Below are positions 14,775 through 21,514 of a DNA stretch of 30,473 bases, one piece after another. Under the pieces are notes generated by a model. It did not search any database. It was not told where the DNA came from and worked only from the letters and a program-made list of their open reading frames with translations. The position numbers and the translations under genes are program-made. This DNA comes from a virus, in the IMG/VR virus record IMGVR_UViG_3300025978_000022, positions 1 through 30,473 of that record; one strand, written 5' to 3'. The number at the start of each line of letters is the position of its first letter. Within the stretch, counting starts at the first letter, position 1.

Positions 14775-15176
14775 TTAAGCGACCTCCATTGTTATGATAC
14801 GGTACGGTGGATCATACGGATTTGATGTATCTATTTTACCGCTGGTTATGCAGACAGATACGTCAAGCGGATTGTATGTAACCTGTCCGTCAATCATACC
14901 GACAAAATGATTATAACCGTTGTTTGTCCATTTTGCAACATATTTTGCGCCTTTAGCAGGAGGAGCAAACGACTTGGTCACATTTGCCCGTACTCCAAAG
15001 TGAGCATAAACTTTTACCGCATCAAGGACGGTACAGTCTTTGTCGATTGCCCCTTTCCCGACAAGCTTGTCAAAGTCTGTAATCAATGATTCCTCTGGAA
15101 TCCTTGCACACCATAAATAACAGAACGCAAGGCATCCATATTCTCCGATTGTTTTGCATTTAGACTGTATATTCAT
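14775..15176 (-). CDS. Putative endolysin, cysteine-peptidase-like (DUF261-like)
   Basis: 133 aa from the ATG at 15176 (GAGG 8 bases upstream); a TTG at 15182 is also in frame. An early EYGCLAFCYLW segment puts Cys15 at the start of a helix. A NHFVGMIDGQVTYNPLD segment supplies His90 and Asp105. This Cys-His-Asp order resembles C39/NlpC-type peptidases, and the opening resembles DUF261 proteins known from spirochaete prophages. In a lysis cassette, peptidoglycan cleavage is the natural role. Family match is from memory and should be tested. Confidence 0.5.
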   Translation of the reverse strand: MNIQSKCKTIGEYGCLAFCYLWCARIPEESLITDFDKLVGKGAIDKDCTVLDAVKVYAHFGVRANVTKSFAPPAKGAKYVAKWTNNGYNHFVGMIDGQVTYNPLDVSVCITSGKIDTSNPYDPPYRIITMEVA

Positions 15177-15186
15177 TTGCAATACC

Positions 15187-15672
15187 TCACTTTTTTATCG
15201 TTGCATAGTAATCCATTGCGGTCTTATAGTAAGTCATTACCATTGCTGTTTTATATTTATCAGGCAGATCACTCCAGTTTTCATCGATCTCTCTTAAGTC
15301 AGCAGTTTTTATATCAAGCCTGTCTTTGTTATATTTCTCATACTGCTTTTCCAGCAATTTAATAAACGCCTTGCATTCCTTATCGTCTTTTTTTGCTGTC
15401 CAGTCATTTGTAGCAGTCACCTTTTTATCAAGAGCGTCAAGACGTTCATTCATCGCATTAAACTTTGGAGTCAAATATTGATCCGCAAGCTGCCCGACGA
15501 TTTCTTTTGCAACCTGCGTTTTTGTCTTTGATCCGTCAACATCTGACAAACTCAATTTAATAGTTGTAAATGATGTTAAAAACACCAATCCAAAGATTGC
15601 TATTATTACCGAAACTCCAGCAATAATTTTGTTTCGAAATGATTTCATTATCCATACTCCTATTTTTCCCAT
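15187..15672 (-). CDS. Membrane-anchored coiled-coil protein of the lysis region
   Basis: 161 aa from the ATG at 15672, which has AAGGAGG upstream; a second in-frame start (Met9, 15648) also has AGGAG. One membrane helix, about residues 18-38 (IIAGVSVIIAIFGLVFLTSF), then a long charged region with heptad-like stretches (FNAMNERLDALDKKVTA) facing the periplasm. The two closely spaced ribosome sites could give two products, as in dual-start holins, but the protein is larger than a holin. Function unknown. Confidence 0.55.
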   Translation of the reverse strand: MGKIGVWIMKSFRNKIIAGVSVIIAIFGLVFLTSFTTIKLSLSDVDGSKTKTQVAKEIVGQLADQYLTPKFNAMNERLDALDKKVTATNDWTAKKDDKECKAFIKLLEKQYEKYNKDRLDIKTADLREIDENWSDLPDKYKTAMVMTYYKTAMDYYATIKK

Positions 15673-15716
15673 ATTATTATATCCTCCTTAATCCAAAATG
15701 AATGTTATTCCGCCGT

Positions 15717-15738
15717 AAAAGCTGCATCCTGATGCAGC
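15717..15738 (-). terminator. Weak terminator or attenuator after the minus-strand fibre gene
   Basis: In minus-strand sense GCTGCAT, loop CAGG, ATGCAGC, then only four T. It lies between the fibre gene and the lysis genes and may reduce readthrough rather than stop it. Confidence 0.4.
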
Positions 15739-15754
15739 ATATGATACATTTTAT

Positions 15755-16558
15755 CTATGCGCTGGGTAAGTAAAAAGCACCGCCACCATACACACCGATT
15801 ACCGACGATATGCCCGTTCCTATTGCTATTCCATCATTTGGATACACTAATACATCCGCAGTCGAACTGCCATGGACAATCTTGACGTTAAAAGACATGT
15901 TGTATCGGATAGTGGGTGTATCCACTGCTACTACACCTCGAAGATTGTTTGTTGCAAATGTCGTAGGAAGTCCTGATATAGATGCAATCACAGCTGCCTC
16001 AGCAAGAGTATAACTTGTCGCTGTTCTATTGATAAACTGCAAAAATAATATATTCCCCACAAGATAAGCATAGGCGTTATTATAGTATTCCGTCGCAAAA
16101 TTATAAGTTATCGTCAGTTGTGTTACAGCCGTAGCAGTCTGCAGCGAGGCAATATTTGTGGTCCCTAATACAAGCGGGACCCACGTAACAGTTCCGGCAG
16201 TCGCAATATACCCGAAATAAACATATCCCCCTGTCCTGAAAGCCAGATACCTTGCCCCTGTTGCGGAATACCCACCACCAATGCAGGATATATAGTATGC
16301 ATTTGCATCAGGCACATTTGTTGCAGTTGAACCGAAAACGGCAAAATCTCCTACATGCGGTAGCGATGTTATCACATCCGTATTTAGTGCCGACAATGCT
16401 GCAGTATTTGCCACAATTCCCCGGTTAAGACCTGCATAATATTTTTTTAGGACTGATGATGCAGTAGACCAGAATATTCCCAGATCAGACGCCGAAGGAA
16501 GCCCGAAATCAAGAGCACTGATATATTTTATATTATCAGTCGTTAAATTTTCAGCCAT
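15755..16558 (-). CDS. Second tail fibre / receptor-binding protein
   Basis: 267 aa, AAGGAAG ribosome site. Helical N-terminus (SALDFGLPSASDLGIFW) followed by a long Ala/Thr/Gly/Tyr-rich beta region (e.g. GGYSATGARYLAFRTGGYVYFGY), and a C-terminus with IGVYGGGAFYLPSA. Composition and pattern are those of phage fibre or tip proteins. It is on the opposite strand to the first fibre, in one operon with lysis genes. Exact receptor unknown. The two fibres do not look like simple copies. Confidence 0.6.
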   Translation of the reverse strand: MAENLTTDNIKYISALDFGLPSASDLGIFWSTASSVLKKYYAGLNRGIVANTAALSALNTDVITSLPHVGDFAVFGSTATNVPDANAYYISCIGGGYSATGARYLAFRTGGYVYFGYIATAGTVTWVPLVLGTTNIASLQTATAVTQLTITYNFATEYYNNAYAYLVGNILFLQFINRTATSYTLAEAAVIASISGLPTTFATNNLRGVVAVDTPTIRYNMSFNVKIVHGSSTADVLVYPNDGIAIGTGISSVIGVYGGGAFYLPSA

Positions 16559-16754
16559 GTTTTACTTCCTTGTTCTGAATATTTATGTCGGAAATTATCT
16601 TTTTAAGATATTCAATGACTAACGTATTCAAACTGTCTGCTATACCTTTTTCTTCTTCCGTGCATCCGTCTTTATCATATAAAACGGATGTATTAATATC
16701 AGCAAAGGTTTCAACATCTTTTTTCGCTTTAATTGTTACCTGTAATTGTACCAT
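16551..16754 (-). CDS. Small hypothetical protein, first gene of the fibre-lysis operon
   Basis: 67 aa; its last 8 bases overlap the fibre gene. Starts with a beta-like MVQLQVTIKAKKDV and ends with a helix (NTLVIEYLKKIISDI). No ribosome site is visible before the ATG; a -10-like TAAAAT ends 8 bases upstream, so a leaderless message is likely. Not recognised; might be a short fibre-related or chaperone protein by position. Confidence 0.55.
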   Translation of the reverse strand: MVQLQVTIKAKKDVETFADINTSVLYDKDGCTEEEKGIADSLNTLVIEYLKKIISDINIQNKEVKHG

Positions 16755-16762
16755 ATACGTGT

Positions 16763-16791
16763 ATTTTACAAGTCTTTATTAAATACGTCAA
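16763..16791 (-). promoter_or_regulatory. Promoter of the fibre-lysis operon
   Basis: On the minus strand TTGACG (+ 16786-16791), 17-base spacer, TAAAAT (+ 16763-16768), 8 bases, then the ATG at 16754. Divergent from the early operon promoter at 16806. Confidence 0.6.
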
Positions 16792-16805
16792 TGCTGTAAA
16801 AAATG

Positions 16806-16842
16806 TATTGCATTGATTATAACATTGTGATACAATGCAATA
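16806..16842 (+). promoter_or_regulatory. Early operon promoter with palindromic operator
   Basis: A perfect inverted repeat with 10-bp arms, TATTGCATTG (16806-16815) and CAATGCAATA (16833-16842), spaced by 17 bases. The arms coincide with a -35 (TTGCAT, 16808-16813) and a -10 (TACAAT, 16831-16836) at 17-base spacing, so a bound regulator would block polymerase. The ribosome site AGGAGG follows. Confidence 0.7.
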
Positions 16843-16862
16843 ACAGGAGGCTAAGAAAAAGC

Positions 16863-17024
16863 ATGAAAAAAGAAAATGAAGAAAAGATGTATGTCAGAAT
16901 TGATATACTGTGCACGGAATCGTTCAAAAAAGAGTATTTCGCGAATATCAAAGAAGGAAATAAATCCGACCATATCCGCGAACTGATGGAAAAAGACAAC
17001 GATGCATTATCGAAGTCAAAATAA
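16863..17024 (+). CDS. Small RHH-like DNA-binding protein (candidate regulator)
   Basis: 53 aa with ATG 16863 after AGGAGG (16845-16850). After a charged start there is a short strand (KMYVRIDIL), a helix (TESFKKEYFANI), a turn (GNKS) and a second helix (DHIRELMEKD), the beta-alpha-alpha plan and size of Arc/CopG ribbon-helix-helix proteins. RHH dimers bind palindromes with the strand pair. It is the first gene downstream of the longest operator palindrome in the window, so autoregulation is a natural guess. The fold call is by eye. Confidence 0.5.
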   Translation: MKKENEEKMYVRIDILCTESFKKEYFANIKEGNKSDHIRELMEKDNDALSKSK

Positions 17025-17355
17025 GTATCATGCCGTCAAGACGAAAATCGACGGCGTGATATATGACAGCAGAAAAGAGGCAGCACGGGCGTGTGAACTC
17101 ATGATGATGGAAAAAGCAGGCGTAATATCTGACCTGAAATTTCAGGTGCCGTTTTTGCTTCAGACGGCATTTATCCACGATGATAAAAAGTACCGTAAAA
17201 TAGAATATTTTGCAGACGCAACATACTATGAAAACGGGCAATATATCGTTGAGGACACAAAAAGCCCTGCTACCAAAAAGAACAAAGAATACCGGATAAA
17301 GAAAAAACTGCTTCTTTTCCAGTATCCTGATATCACTTTCAGGGAGAACTTATAA
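17002..17355 (+). CDS. DUF1064 protein, predicted phage nuclease
   Basis: 117 aa, overlapping the RHH-like gene by 23 bases. NKYHAVKTKIDGVIYDSRKE at the N-terminus, then IEYFADATYY and YIVEDTKSPATKKNKEYRIK: an endonuclease-like core with Asp and Glu-x-Lys-type residues (E-D-T-K) as in VSR/PD-(D/E)XK folds. DUF1064 is common in phage replication regions. Exact substrate unknown. Confidence 0.82.
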   Translation: MHYRSQNKYHAVKTKIDGVIYDSRKEAARACELMMMEKAGVISDLKFQVPFLLQTAFIHDDKKYRKIEYFADATYYENGQYIVEDTKSPATKKNKEYRIKKKLLLFQYPDITFRENL

Positions 17356-17600
17356 TGGAGGATGAAAGAAGTAAAAAAGAAATTTGTCCTGAAACGGGTA
17401 AAACATGTTATTCCGAACGCGGCGCAAACGAAATTATAAATAAATGCCGTCGGGGAATGACATATATTGAAAGCGGGCATACGGTAAAAAGGAAGTATGG
17501 CGCAAAAAATATACCTAAAAGGAAATATTTTTGTACCTACTGTGGTGCTTATCATCTAACACATTTGCCATATTATAAGGAGAAAAAAGAACATGAGTAA
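17355..17600 (+). CDS. Small zinc-ribbon-like protein
   Basis: 81 aa. First Cys pair C.ETGKTC near residues 11-17, then a late CTYCGAYHLTH motif (residues about 59-69) that should bind zinc. Small proteins with a YxCxxCGxYHLT ending are common beside DUF1064 and recombination genes in phages. The ATG overlaps the previous TAA by one base. Role unknown, likely nucleic acid binding. Confidence 0.65.
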   Translation: MEDERSKKEICPETGKTCYSERGANEIINKCRRGMTYIESGHTVKRKYGAKNIPKRKYFCTYCGAYHLTHLPYYKEKKEHE

Positions 17601-18591
17601 TCCATTCGGAGAAATAGAAACAGTAAAGCAACCTGGTATGATTGCAGAACAGGCACGGTCGATAACAGAAGTACAAGCACAGGTTGTACTTGCTCGTCAA
17701 TTTCCGCGTGACCCATTGCTTGCAACAGATAAAATTTTAAAAGAATGCCGGCGCGTGTCTCTCGCCGAACAGGCAATCTACAGCTATCCAAAAGGTGGGC
17801 AGCAGATAACAGGACCATCCATCCGGCTTGCGGAAGCAATTATACGGTCGTGGGGAAATTGTCTTGCCGGACTCACAGAAGTTGACAGAAATAAAGAGTC
17901 ATCATCCATGCTGGCGTATGCATGGGATTTAGAGACGAACACCATGATTCGGAAAGAATTTAAAGTACCTCATTCGAGAGATACAAAAAAGGGGAAACAA
18001 ATTCTTACCGACGACAGGGATATTTATGAAATGACTGCAAATCAGGGAGCAAGGAGAATGCGAGCATGTATTCTTGGTCTTATCCCCGGGGATGTAGTTG
18101 ATGCCGCTATGGAAGAATGCAATAAAACATTGACAGCCAATGTTGGAAGTGTTCAGGATGCAATAAAAAATATGCTGTTGGTATTTGAAAAAATCGGCGT
18201 TACAAAGCAGATGATTGAAAAACGGCTGCAGCACAGAATTGAATCAACACAGGCTGCTGAAATTGTTTCTTTGCGCGGTGTGTACAATTCAATACGTGAT
18301 CACATGGGTTCTATCGATGATTATTTTGAAAAAGAAAAAGAACCTGAAAGCGTCGTAAAGACGGCAGAAAAATCTTCTGAACCGTCGGCAGAAAACGCGC
18401 TCAACGACGGATTTTCCCTCGAAACACCTCTTTCTGTTAAGGAAATGATTGTGAAACTGGAAGAATATTCAAGAGACGAAACATTACCGCAGATAGCATT
18501 GAGAGAAATACAGGATATTCTTGAATCCGGAGAGGAAGATCCAGAAAAACTTGATGCATTATTGAACAAAATCAAAACAGCTAAAAAATAA
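17593..18591 (+). CDS. Conserved phage protein, probable recombination function
   Basis: 332 aa, GGAG ribosome site. Residues 20-180 carry a highly conserved phage/plasmid core: EVQAQVVLARQFPRDP, RRVSLAEQAIYSYPKGGQQI, GPSIRLAEAI, WDLETNT, then a DDRDIYEMTANQGARRMRAC region and LIPGDVVDAAMEEC. I recognise this family as usually lying next to a Cas4/RecB-like exonuclease, as here (19796), which suggests a ssDNA annealing or recombination role. The function is not proven to my knowledge. The C-terminal 90 residues are acidic and low in complexity. A terminator follows. Confidence 0.6.
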   Translation: MSNPFGEIETVKQPGMIAEQARSITEVQAQVVLARQFPRDPLLATDKILKECRRVSLAEQAIYSYPKGGQQITGPSIRLAEAIIRSWGNCLAGLTEVDRNKESSSMLAYAWDLETNTMIRKEFKVPHSRDTKKGKQILTDDRDIYEMTANQGARRMRACILGLIPGDVVDAAMEECNKTLTANVGSVQDAIKNMLLVFEKIGVTKQMIEKRLQHRIESTQAAEIVSLRGVYNSIRDHMGSIDDYFEKEKEPESVVKTAEKSSEPSAENALNDGFSLETPLSVKEMIVKLEEYSRDETLPQIALREIQDILESGEEDPEKLDALLNKIKTAKK

Positions 18592-18598
18592 AATGCAT

Positions 18599-18625
18599 TA
18601 TCCCCGTTAATTCGGGGATATTTTT
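18599..18625 (+). terminator. Terminator after the recombination-type gene
   Basis: TATCCCCG, loop TTAATT, CGGGGATA, followed by five T (18621-18625). It separates the first early operon (16863-18591) from the next promoter. Confidence 0.85.
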
Positions 18626-18627
18626 AA

Positions 18628-18668
18628 CACTTTGCTGTTGACAAAACAATGCAATGTATTATAATACT
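18628..18668 (+). promoter_or_regulatory. Promoter, first copy of a 41-bp direct repeat
   Basis: Contains TTGACA (18638-18643), 16-base spacer with CAATGCAATG, and TATAAT (18660-18665). All 41 bases are identical to 20352-20392. A GGAGG ribosome site for the gene at 18686 follows. Confidence 0.85.
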
Positions 18669-18685
18669 TGATATGGAGGTTATGA

Positions 18686-19372
18686 ATGAACGAAATGACA
18701 AAATCATCTGCCAAAGAGCAGGAATCGGAACAGGCGGCAGCTCTGCTTAAAACACAGGCTGACACAGTTATAGTATCGAACAAAGAAGAGTATGACGCTG
18801 CTCTTGCCGTTGACAAAAAGGCACGGGAAGCGAAAAGAGCTTTTCACGAATGGTTTGACCCGATTGATGATGCGAGCAAAAAGCAGCGCGCGACAACAAT
18901 TGCGCAGGGGAAAAAGATTGATGAACCACTTGATTATGTGGTTAAAACCATAAGCCGGAAAACATCGGCATGGTACTCCGCTGAACAGGCGCGGATCAGA
19001 GCAGAACAAAAAGCGGCAGAAGATGCAGCGCGCAAAGCGGCAGAGGATGCGGCACTGATGGCAGCAGAGCTGCTTGAAAAATCGGGAATGACCGCTGCTG
19101 CCGATGCGATTCTTGAAACTCCGGTCGCAGTACCGAAAGTTGAAGTTCCTGTTTTCGATAAACCGGAAGGAATTTCATATAGGACACAATATTCTGCGGA
19201 GGTTATTTCCATGCCTGACCTGATTCGGGCAGTATTCGAGGGCAAGGCATCTTCGGCATATCTCATGCCTAATATGACTGCGCTTAATTCATGGGCACGC
19301 GGTACAAAAGGGGCCGACAGTATCCCCGGCGTAAAAGTTGTAAAAGAAACTTTGCAAGCGAGGAAAATATGA
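18686..19372 (+). CDS. Phage coiled-coil protein of the recombination region
   Basis: 228 aa. N-terminal two thirds are helical; residues 95-125 are an Ala/Glu/Lys-rich coil with repeated AEDAARKAAEDAALMAAE. The C-terminal 65 residues form a separate small domain (ISYRTQYSAEVISMPDLIRA, then LMPNMTALNSWARGTKG and PGVKVVKE), seen in many phage proteins near exonuclease genes. It may bind DNA or the recombination proteins beside it. Start chosen at 18686, six bases after GGAGG. Confidence 0.65.
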   Translation: MNEMTKSSAKEQESEQAAALLKTQADTVIVSNKEEYDAALAVDKKAREAKRAFHEWFDPIDDASKKQRATTIAQGKKIDEPLDYVVKTISRKTSAWYSAEQARIRAEQKAAEDAARKAAEDAALMAAELLEKSGMTAAADAILETPVAVPKVEVPVFDKPEGISYRTQYSAEVISMPDLIRAVFEGKASSAYLMPNMTALNSWARGTKGADSIPGVKVVKETLQARKI

Positions 19373-19602
19373 AAAAGGAAGATTGTGAAAAAGGTCAGAA
19401 AATTCTTGATAAAATAAAATCAGTATCGAATGAACTTTCCGACATGAAAGATTATAAAAAAACGTCAACAAAATTTAATATCAGTTTTAATAATAAATTT
19501 GCTGATATTGATCAAGTTACATTCAACACGGTAATGACGATAATGATTTCTTTCAAAGAATCAGAATTAGAAAAGCTCCAAAAAGAATTTGACGAACTGT
19601 AA
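19369..19602 (+). CDS. Small hypothetical helical protein (77 aa)
   Basis: ATATGA overlap with the previous stop and GAGG (19360-19363) upstream. Lys/Glu-rich with a helical start (KGQKILDKIKSVSNELSDM) and a helical end (FKESELEKLQKEFDEL). No Cys cluster or membrane segment. Not recognised. A hairpin terminator follows directly. Confidence 0.55.
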   Translation: MKKEDCEKGQKILDKIKSVSNELSDMKDYKKTSTKFNISFNNKFADIDQVTFNTVMTIMISFKESELEKLQKEFDEL

Positions 19603-19609
19603 TAAAAAT

Positions 19610-19638
19610 CCTGCCAGAAATGGCAGGTAAGGTTTTTT
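19610..19638 (+). terminator. Hairpin terminator that overlaps the next ribosome site
   Basis: CCTGCCA, GAAA tetraloop, TGGCAGG (19610-19627), then TAAGG and six T (19633-19638). The ATG of the next gene starts at 19639, so the only ribosome-binding bases lie in or next to the stem. It could act as terminator, translational switch or both. Confidence 0.7.
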
Positions 19639-19806
19639 ATGAACGAAAACAAAATCATTGCCTTGTCAACCAATTCCGAAAATATAGGCAAGAAAAAAGG
19701 ACTTTTACTTCAGGCGGCAGCACGGTGCCGTCATAACGGTAAATGCGAAATGTGCGCATTGTGGATTTCAATGTACAAAAAAATGGTAGCAAAGTATGAA
19801 CGTTAA
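19639..19806 (+). CDS. Small Cys-containing protein (55 aa)
   Basis: The frame starts right after the hairpin T-run and overlaps the exonuclease start by 11 bases. It has C-x5-C-x2-C spacing in CRHNGKCEMC plus one His, suggesting a metal site. Basic overall (KKKGLLLQAAARCRHNGK). Translation of the exonuclease is probably coupled to this frame, because the nuclease start lacks a clear ribosome site of its own. Confidence 0.5.
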   Translation: MNENKIIALSTNSENIGKKKGLLLQAAARCRHNGKCEMCALWISMYKKMVAKYER

Positions 19807-20365
19807 ATTCAATCCGGAACGTCACGAATATTCTGTTACAGACAGGATTATCCCGTCAGTAACTCAAATATTGAAAAATGCCGGATATATTGACGACAGA
19901 TATTTTACAGCAGAGTCCCGTGACCGGGGGACTGCGGTACACGAACTGTGCAGACGATACACAGACGGTATCCGAATAGACAAAACAGGACGAAGCCTTG
20001 AGTCGCTGGAATATGTCAATGCATTTGCAAAGTGGATGCAGGAAAAACATGTGTATGTTATTCTGTCAGAAACAATTGTGTACGGAAATATTGACGGCCA
20101 CGAATATGCAGGTAAATTTGATATTCTTGCAGAAATAAATGGTAAGCGCGTCCTAGTTGACCTGAAAACAGGTGGAAAAATAAAATGGCATTTGATGCAG
20201 CTTGCGGCATATGCTATCGGATTTCTTCCTGATGGAAAAAGGACAAATCCTGACAGACTTATGGATCTGTATGTAATCCCAGACGGAAAATACAGGGAAT
20301 CGTATATCAATCCCGTCGAACTGCCTGAACAAATAAATCTGTTCAAAGATGCACTTTGCTGTTGA
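19796..20365 (+). CDS. PD-(D/E)XK exonuclease (Cas4/RecB-like)
   Basis: 189 aa. IIPSVTQILKNAGY near the start, RDRGTAVHELC (the conserved His motif), then a GKFDILAEING segment followed by VLVDLKTG, giving the Asp and the D-x-K active-site residues, then a QLAAYAIGF helix. Typical of phage recombination exonucleases that resect DNA ends. The last codons (ALCC and TGA) lie in the 41-bp promoter repeat at 20352, so the natural C-terminus may have been replaced. The active site is intact. Confidence 0.82.
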   Translation: MNVKFNPERHEYSVTDRIIPSVTQILKNAGYIDDRYFTAESRDRGTAVHELCRRYTDGIRIDKTGRSLESLEYVNAFAKWMQEKHVYVILSETIVYGNIDGHEYAGKFDILAEINGKRVLVDLKTGGKIKWHLMQLAAYAIGFLPDGKRTNPDRLMDLYVIPDGKYRESYINPVELPEQINLFKDALCC

Positions 20366-20392
20366 CAAAACAATGCAATGTATTATAATACT
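20352..20392 (+). promoter_or_regulatory. Promoter, second copy of the 41-bp direct repeat
   Basis: TTGACA (20362-20367), 16-base spacer, TATAAT (20384-20389); all 41 bases equal to 18628-18668. It starts inside the exonuclease gene and supplies its stop codon, then drives 20409 onward. Confidence 0.85.
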
Positions 20393-20408
20393 GGCATGGA
20401 GGTTGTAA

Positions 20409-20711
20409 ATGGAAAGAATGACGGAAATAGAAACCTTGCAGAAAATGATTAATAATCCAAGGTGCAGTTGTGAAAAAATAATGTGTGACGAATGTTTTTA
20501 TGGTGATAAAAAATTATGCCCTGCAAAAAAAGAAATACAAGATCGTTATGAAAAAATACAAATGGGTATTTATCTTCAAGATGAAAATGATCTTTATAAT
20601 GTCATTCATAAATTCATTTCAGAAATAAGACGTATGAACGAAAGATTGGCAGAAATGGAAGAAATCTGTCGTAAAACCACAGAAAAGTTTCAATGGATTA
20701 AAAATGCTTAA
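20409..20711 (+). CDS. Hypothetical Cys-rich/coiled-coil protein (100 aa)
   Basis: GGAGG upstream. The N-terminal half has five Cys (CSCEKIMCDECFYGDKKLC), likely a zinc site. The C-terminal half is a charged helix (FISEIRRMNERLAEMEEICR). First gene of the third early transcription unit. No family recognised; probably a small DNA- or protein-binding phage factor. Confidence 0.6.
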   Translation: MERMTEIETLQKMINNPRCSCEKIMCDECFYGDKKLCPAKKEIQDRYEKIQMGIYLQDENDLYNVIHKFISEIRRMNERLAEMEEICRKTTEKFQWIKNA

Positions 20712-20895
20712 ATTTGATACTATAATTGAGAGCATAACGATATGTCCTTATAGAAAATTTGATAAATATAATAATTTTATCATGGTTGGCAGTATAGAAT
20801 GTTCTCATTGCCTTTGTTATAAGGGCATAGGAGCATGTCACAATACAATAATCTGTGAAGCGGAGGAAAACAATGTCAATGTCAAAAAAGGCTAA
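20704..20895 (+). CDS. Small Cys-rich phage protein (63 aa)
   Basis: Overlaps the previous gene by 8 bases. A CPYRKF segment, then VGSIECSHCLCYKGIGACHN: C-x2-C-x-C-type cluster preceded by the VGSxEC pattern of small phage zinc proteins of unknown role. Overlaps the next gene by 23 bases. Compact overlapping order supports coding. Confidence 0.6.
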   Translation: MLKFDTIIESITICPYRKFDKYNNFIMVGSIECSHCLCYKGIGACHNTIICEAEENNVNVKKG

Positions 20896-21196
20896 AGAAC
20901 CGTGGGAAATTGGAACAAGAACAATAGACATGTCTTGTGATTTTACAACAGTACAGACAAGTGGAAAATCACAAGATACGGAATATGATTTTATCCCGAA
21001 GCATAAAAAGTGCATCATGCTTGTTGAAAAAGGCGTAAATCATCTTACGGAGCACGAGTTTCAAGATTGCTTGTATCTGTCTGCATCGGCTCCGGCGATG
21101 TATCAATTTTTACAGAAAATGTATCTGTCTGAAACAGACGCAGACAAAGCAACTAAGATTCGCGCCGTGTTGAGAGCGGCAAGGGGAAGAAAATGA
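20873..21196 (+). CDS. Hypothetical protein (107 aa)
   Basis: ATG 20873 selected because GCGGAGG lies just upstream; an in-frame ATG at 20855 is further from any site. No Cys cluster or membrane segment; the C-terminus is helical (TDADKATKIRAVLRAARGRK). The central segment LTEHEFQDCLYLSASAPAMYQFL is probably the folded core. Not recognised. Overlaps the next start (ATGA). Confidence 0.55.
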   Translation: MSMSKKAKEPWEIGTRTIDMSCDFTTVQTSGKSQDTEYDFIPKHKKCIMLVEKGVNHLTEHEFQDCLYLSASAPAMYQFLQKMYLSETDADKATKIRAVLRAARGRK

Positions 21197-21504
21197 AAAA
21201 GTACGTAGAAAAACAGGAAGAAACAACGAATATTCTCTCTGATTGGGTAGGGATAATCCTTGACGACGGAACCATCGGAGTTGTATTGCGTATCAGCAAA
21301 TTTGCATATCACATTATATGTAACACCTGCGCTAATTCTCACGCCAACACAATCTGCGGGAACAAAGAATGCGACGGGTTAAGTGTTAAAGATACCATTA
21401 ACAAATGGAAGGCTGAGACAAGTGCGGTTGCAATCAAAAACATTTACTGTTTCGACTCCTTTAAGGAGATGATGCAGTGGTTCACCGATGGAATAAAAGA
21501 GTAA
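21193..21504 (+). CDS. Hypothetical protein with Cys/His cluster (103 aa)
   Basis: ATGA overlap. The N-terminal strands (WVGIILDDGTIGVVLRI) look like a small beta-barrel. In the middle C..C.....H....C..KEC gives a possible zinc site (CNTCANSHANTICGNKEC). The C-terminus is a short helix (FDSFKEMMQWFTDGI). Not recognised. Confidence 0.55.
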   Translation: MKKYVEKQEETTNILSDWVGIILDDGTIGVVLRISKFAYHIICNTCANSHANTICGNKECDGLSVKDTINKWKAETSAVAIKNIYCFDSFKEMMQWFTDGIKE

Positions 21505-21514
21505 GGAGACAAAC

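Noticed and set aside
18934-19266. 110-codon Ala/Ser-rich minus frame
   Set aside because: Reverse of the Ala/Glu coiled coil of the + gene; composition explains the open frame.
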